Shown here: positions 61,583-64,000 of the stretch, one piece after another
How the letters are laid out: each line of letters opens with the position of its first letter
Numbering within the stretch: the first letter of the stretch is position 1
Origin: Prunus persica
Lineage: Eukaryota; Streptophyta; Magnoliopsida; Rosales; Rosaceae
NCBI RefSeq assembly: GCF_000346465.2
Contig: NC_034009.1
Location: forward strand, 17,525,077-17,589,076
Length of the DNA stretch: 64,000 bases
Direction of reading: 5' to 3'
Notes under the pieces: model-generated
What the model was told of the DNA's origin: nothing
The model's database searches: none
What the model saw: the letters and a program-made list of their open reading frames with translations, nothing else
Position numbers and translations under genes: made by a program

Positions 61583-63835
61583 TCACTTGAGAAAAAATTT
61601 CCATACATCTCTATCAGACATCTCCTTCACTAAATGGGCTCCAAAAATGCCTTCTTCATCTACCAGGCTTTTCAAGTGCCGAGCTGCGCCATTGAAGCCA
61701 ACGTAATTCTTTTTCATGGCCAAGTACAGCACTCCATATGGGGGCCTCAAACACTGATAATTTCACAGTATAAATATTTGAAAATTGAGATTCAGTTTGC
61801 TCATGAGAAAAGTAGGAAGCATGAATAAACATATTGTTGTAACGCCTTCAAATAAGATGATGAAAGGGGCCAAGGCACTAACCTTTTTTATGAGTCCGTA
61901 GAACTTCTTCAACGAGGTCAACGAATATGGGATCTCTGTCATCAGGATAATATCATATCCACCTCCTTGTTCTGTCTCGCTAGCCCTCTCCCATGCCCGG
62001 CTTCCTGAAAGCTTCCTCGATCGCCTTGAAGAAGATTCTTGTGCCAAGATGCTACCATCTTGGCTGCTACATCCATCCATAAAATCCTCCTCAGAGAAGC
62101 TTAGATGCATTCCCGTCGTCGCTTCAAACCCATCATTCCTCACAAGAGACAAGACAGTGGGAAGTTCTTCCCAGTCACCAGCATAAAAGTGCACAGACTG
62201 GGTCAGAGTTTGTCTTGATGGAGTCAGGGGGCTCTCTGGCTGTCGGCTCTGCTTGTCTCGAGCCTGCTCAAGATTGGCAAGGACATTTGGTATAGTTGTA
62301 CATCTTATAGTTTCTGCATTGAGGTCTTGAAAGTGCACAGTGGAAGCTCCCTATAAAGCAATGAGTCACATTAGACGAACATTCTAAATCAACTTCTTTG
62401 AATATCTTCCAAGCACCAAAAGTAAGCCCTGCATTTCTTACATAATTGTTGATGAACCTTTCTGTTACCCATATTTTCCTTTTATTTTATTTTTTGGGTA
62501 TGGTTGTTTCACATATTTGGCAGGCAATTATTAGACCTTAACTGGACTGGGCACAATGCTGTACCCACTCATATATAATCCAGTTCAAACATTGATCCAA
62601 ATAATACACCAACACTTTCATATATGAGCAATTTAAATCACAAACATTTCCTGTCAATAAAATGCAAAATATACTTTCTACAGGAACATTAAGTCAATCA
62701 AACAAAATATTAAGAGTTATATAGCAAGTGAATATTACTTTAAAAAAGGTTGGTGCCAAATTCACAAAAATGCACTGGTTATTAAGGAAAAAGAAAGATA
62801 TCAAGATAGAGTGAAAATGAAAAAGAATGGAACAAACCAGCACAATTGCATAAAAAAAAAAAAAGGGCAAGGCCTTTATTATGGATGCATACCTTCAGGC
62901 ATGCAAAAATCCCTGGAAGGCCATAGTTGCAACCTAGCTGTAAGAATCAGCAAATAGAAAGATTAAACCACCAATCAGCCAGTAACTAATTAACAAAAGG
63001 AAACTTAGCAATGGAGCAACACAAGAGTGATAAAGCTTGTTACAACCACAAATTTGCAGGAAGTGACCATGTGAAGGTTTCTCAACCAATGAGACTAAAA
63101 TAGGGTTCAGAAAACATTTAGTTACACAATCCTGAAATTTACCCAAGGAAAACTAGAGGACATTTCTGTGAGCATGCTTGGATCTAACATTATTTTTTAG
63201 ATGTGGTATCTTTGTAGAGAAAAAATTACAAATTTTTCAAGCCCCTCCAAGAAAACATGAGAAACAGATGATTACGCTAAGTAATACACCACACAAGATA
63301 GGGCAGAAAATAACCACTCTATTACAAAAAGTATGTCATTTGTAATATGATATCCAATAAATCAAGAGTACAAAGAGTCACTGAGTGGAATTAAATCAAA
63401 TATCAACAACTATCAATAAATGATCATACCACTTGGAGCAAAAAAGTGAAAAGTCAAGAAGTCATAAACAATATTGAATTGAAGCATGAAAAAACAAGAT
63501 ATTATACCTCAACCACCCTTTTTCCTCGAAAGCTCAGTTGCCCATCTCGAATCTCATGTTTAAGGACATTAACAAGATCAATGGAGCTATCCCAAGATTC
63601 AGATGCCTGCACATTAAATGAATTTCCAGTTTTAAACTCTCATCAGCAAACTGATTATCTTAGGATCTAAGGAAACTACTCTAGTAACATTATCATGTGA
63701 CTAAGTACTGCCAAATTACACTGAAAGCTTCGCTTTAAGTATTGGAATGCCATATACGGTGTGCCTACCATCTGGTTTTGAGGATATCATTTCTGAACTA
63801 TTGAAGCCGATGATATCAGAAACACTAACTCTTCC
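61583..63835 (-). CDS. METTL18/HPM1-like protein methyltransferase, 5' part outside window
   Basis: Visible exons on minus: 63835-63769, 63606-63508, 62937-62893, 62350-61883, 61753-61583, ending at TGA 61585-61583. Family features: GRVSVSDIIGF, then KRVVELGCNYGLPGIFACLK (SAM-binding motif I, with CNYG where many members have CGHG), STVHFQDLNAETIRCTTIPN, a plant-type Ser-rich insertion, YDIILMTEIPYS, LAMKKNYVGFNGAARHL and the C-terminal DRDVWKFFLK. METTL18/HPM1 proteins methylate a histidine in ribosomal protein L3; this plant group is assigned to that family by similarity. The 63769 donor (GATG|GTAGGC) leaves one base, but the next exon reads in phase 0 from GCATCTGAA; the frame does not close, so a small indel, an unseen splice choice or decay is possible. 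Confidence 0.8.
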
Positions 63836-64000
63836 CTGTTAAAGATTGAGAAAGGCATCAGTCAAGCTTATCAACATATTTTTAAAAAATAAAAGTGCAA
63901 ACTGCACTCATGAGTTGTCGGTTATGCTGTTTCAACCAATATGAAAAAAACTGTCATGACACTGAAATCCATCAAGATCAAGATATTAATATTTCCACAA

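Overview
This is nuclear DNA of a eudicot plant. Six host gene models are split by GT-AG introns and encode typical plant proteins: a tonoplast inositol transporter, an eEF1B subunit, an APH1 subunit, a STEEP1/DUF167 protein, a DUF1685 protein and a METTL18-like methyltransferase. A decayed FTSHI4-like gene fragment is also present, and the rest is dense in plant transposon families. A 100-N run at 7964-8063 shows that this is a draft assembly. Protein detail and element style remind me of a woody rosid, perhaps Rosaceae, but that is inference.

Layout. 1-9198 is a nested transposon block: the transposase end of a hAT element (1-2210) lies in the gag region of a dead Ty3/gypsy chromovirus, whose pol region and 3' LTR follow; the LTR itself carries a MITE broken by the assembly gap. 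9199-12904 holds a Tourist-like MITE, SINE-like copies and a 293-bp tandem duplication. The DUF1685 gene is at 12905-14045 (-). 15013-21050 is a low-copy array of two segment types (order X-Y, X-Y, Y). A 288-bp Helitron is at 21973-22260 and a complete TRIM with 5-bp target duplication at 25066-25611. The inositol transporter INT1 occupies 28874-34497 (-) in six coding exons.

37263-41853 is the gene-dense part. A STEEP1/UPF0235 fusion gene (-) and an eEF1B exchange-factor gene (+) are divergent and share an intergenic region of about 300 bp with telo-box and GGCCCA elements. A stop-bearing FTSHI4-like pseudogene follows (42569-46496). 49791-52186 is a Harbinger element with a decayed transposase, 52635-52735 a foldback MITE, 53048-54364 a long-TIR Mutator-like element, and 54497-54623 a SINE that ends 184 bp upstream of the APH1 start codon. 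APH1 spans 54808-59063 (+) in six exons. At 60287-61181 a SINE with 16-bp target duplications is split by a hAT-type element with its own 8-bp duplication. The window ends in a METTL18/HPM1-like methyltransferase gene (-) whose 5' end is outside.

The genes are unrelated housekeeping genes, not a pathway. DUF1685, INT1 and the methyltransferase recall an adjacent Arabidopsis gene trio (from memory), here spread apart by transposons and other genes. I found no clear new biological system. The most useful observations are element boundaries with target duplications, nested insertions that give relative ages, odd splice features in eEF1B, and a reading-frame conflict in the methyltransferase gene.
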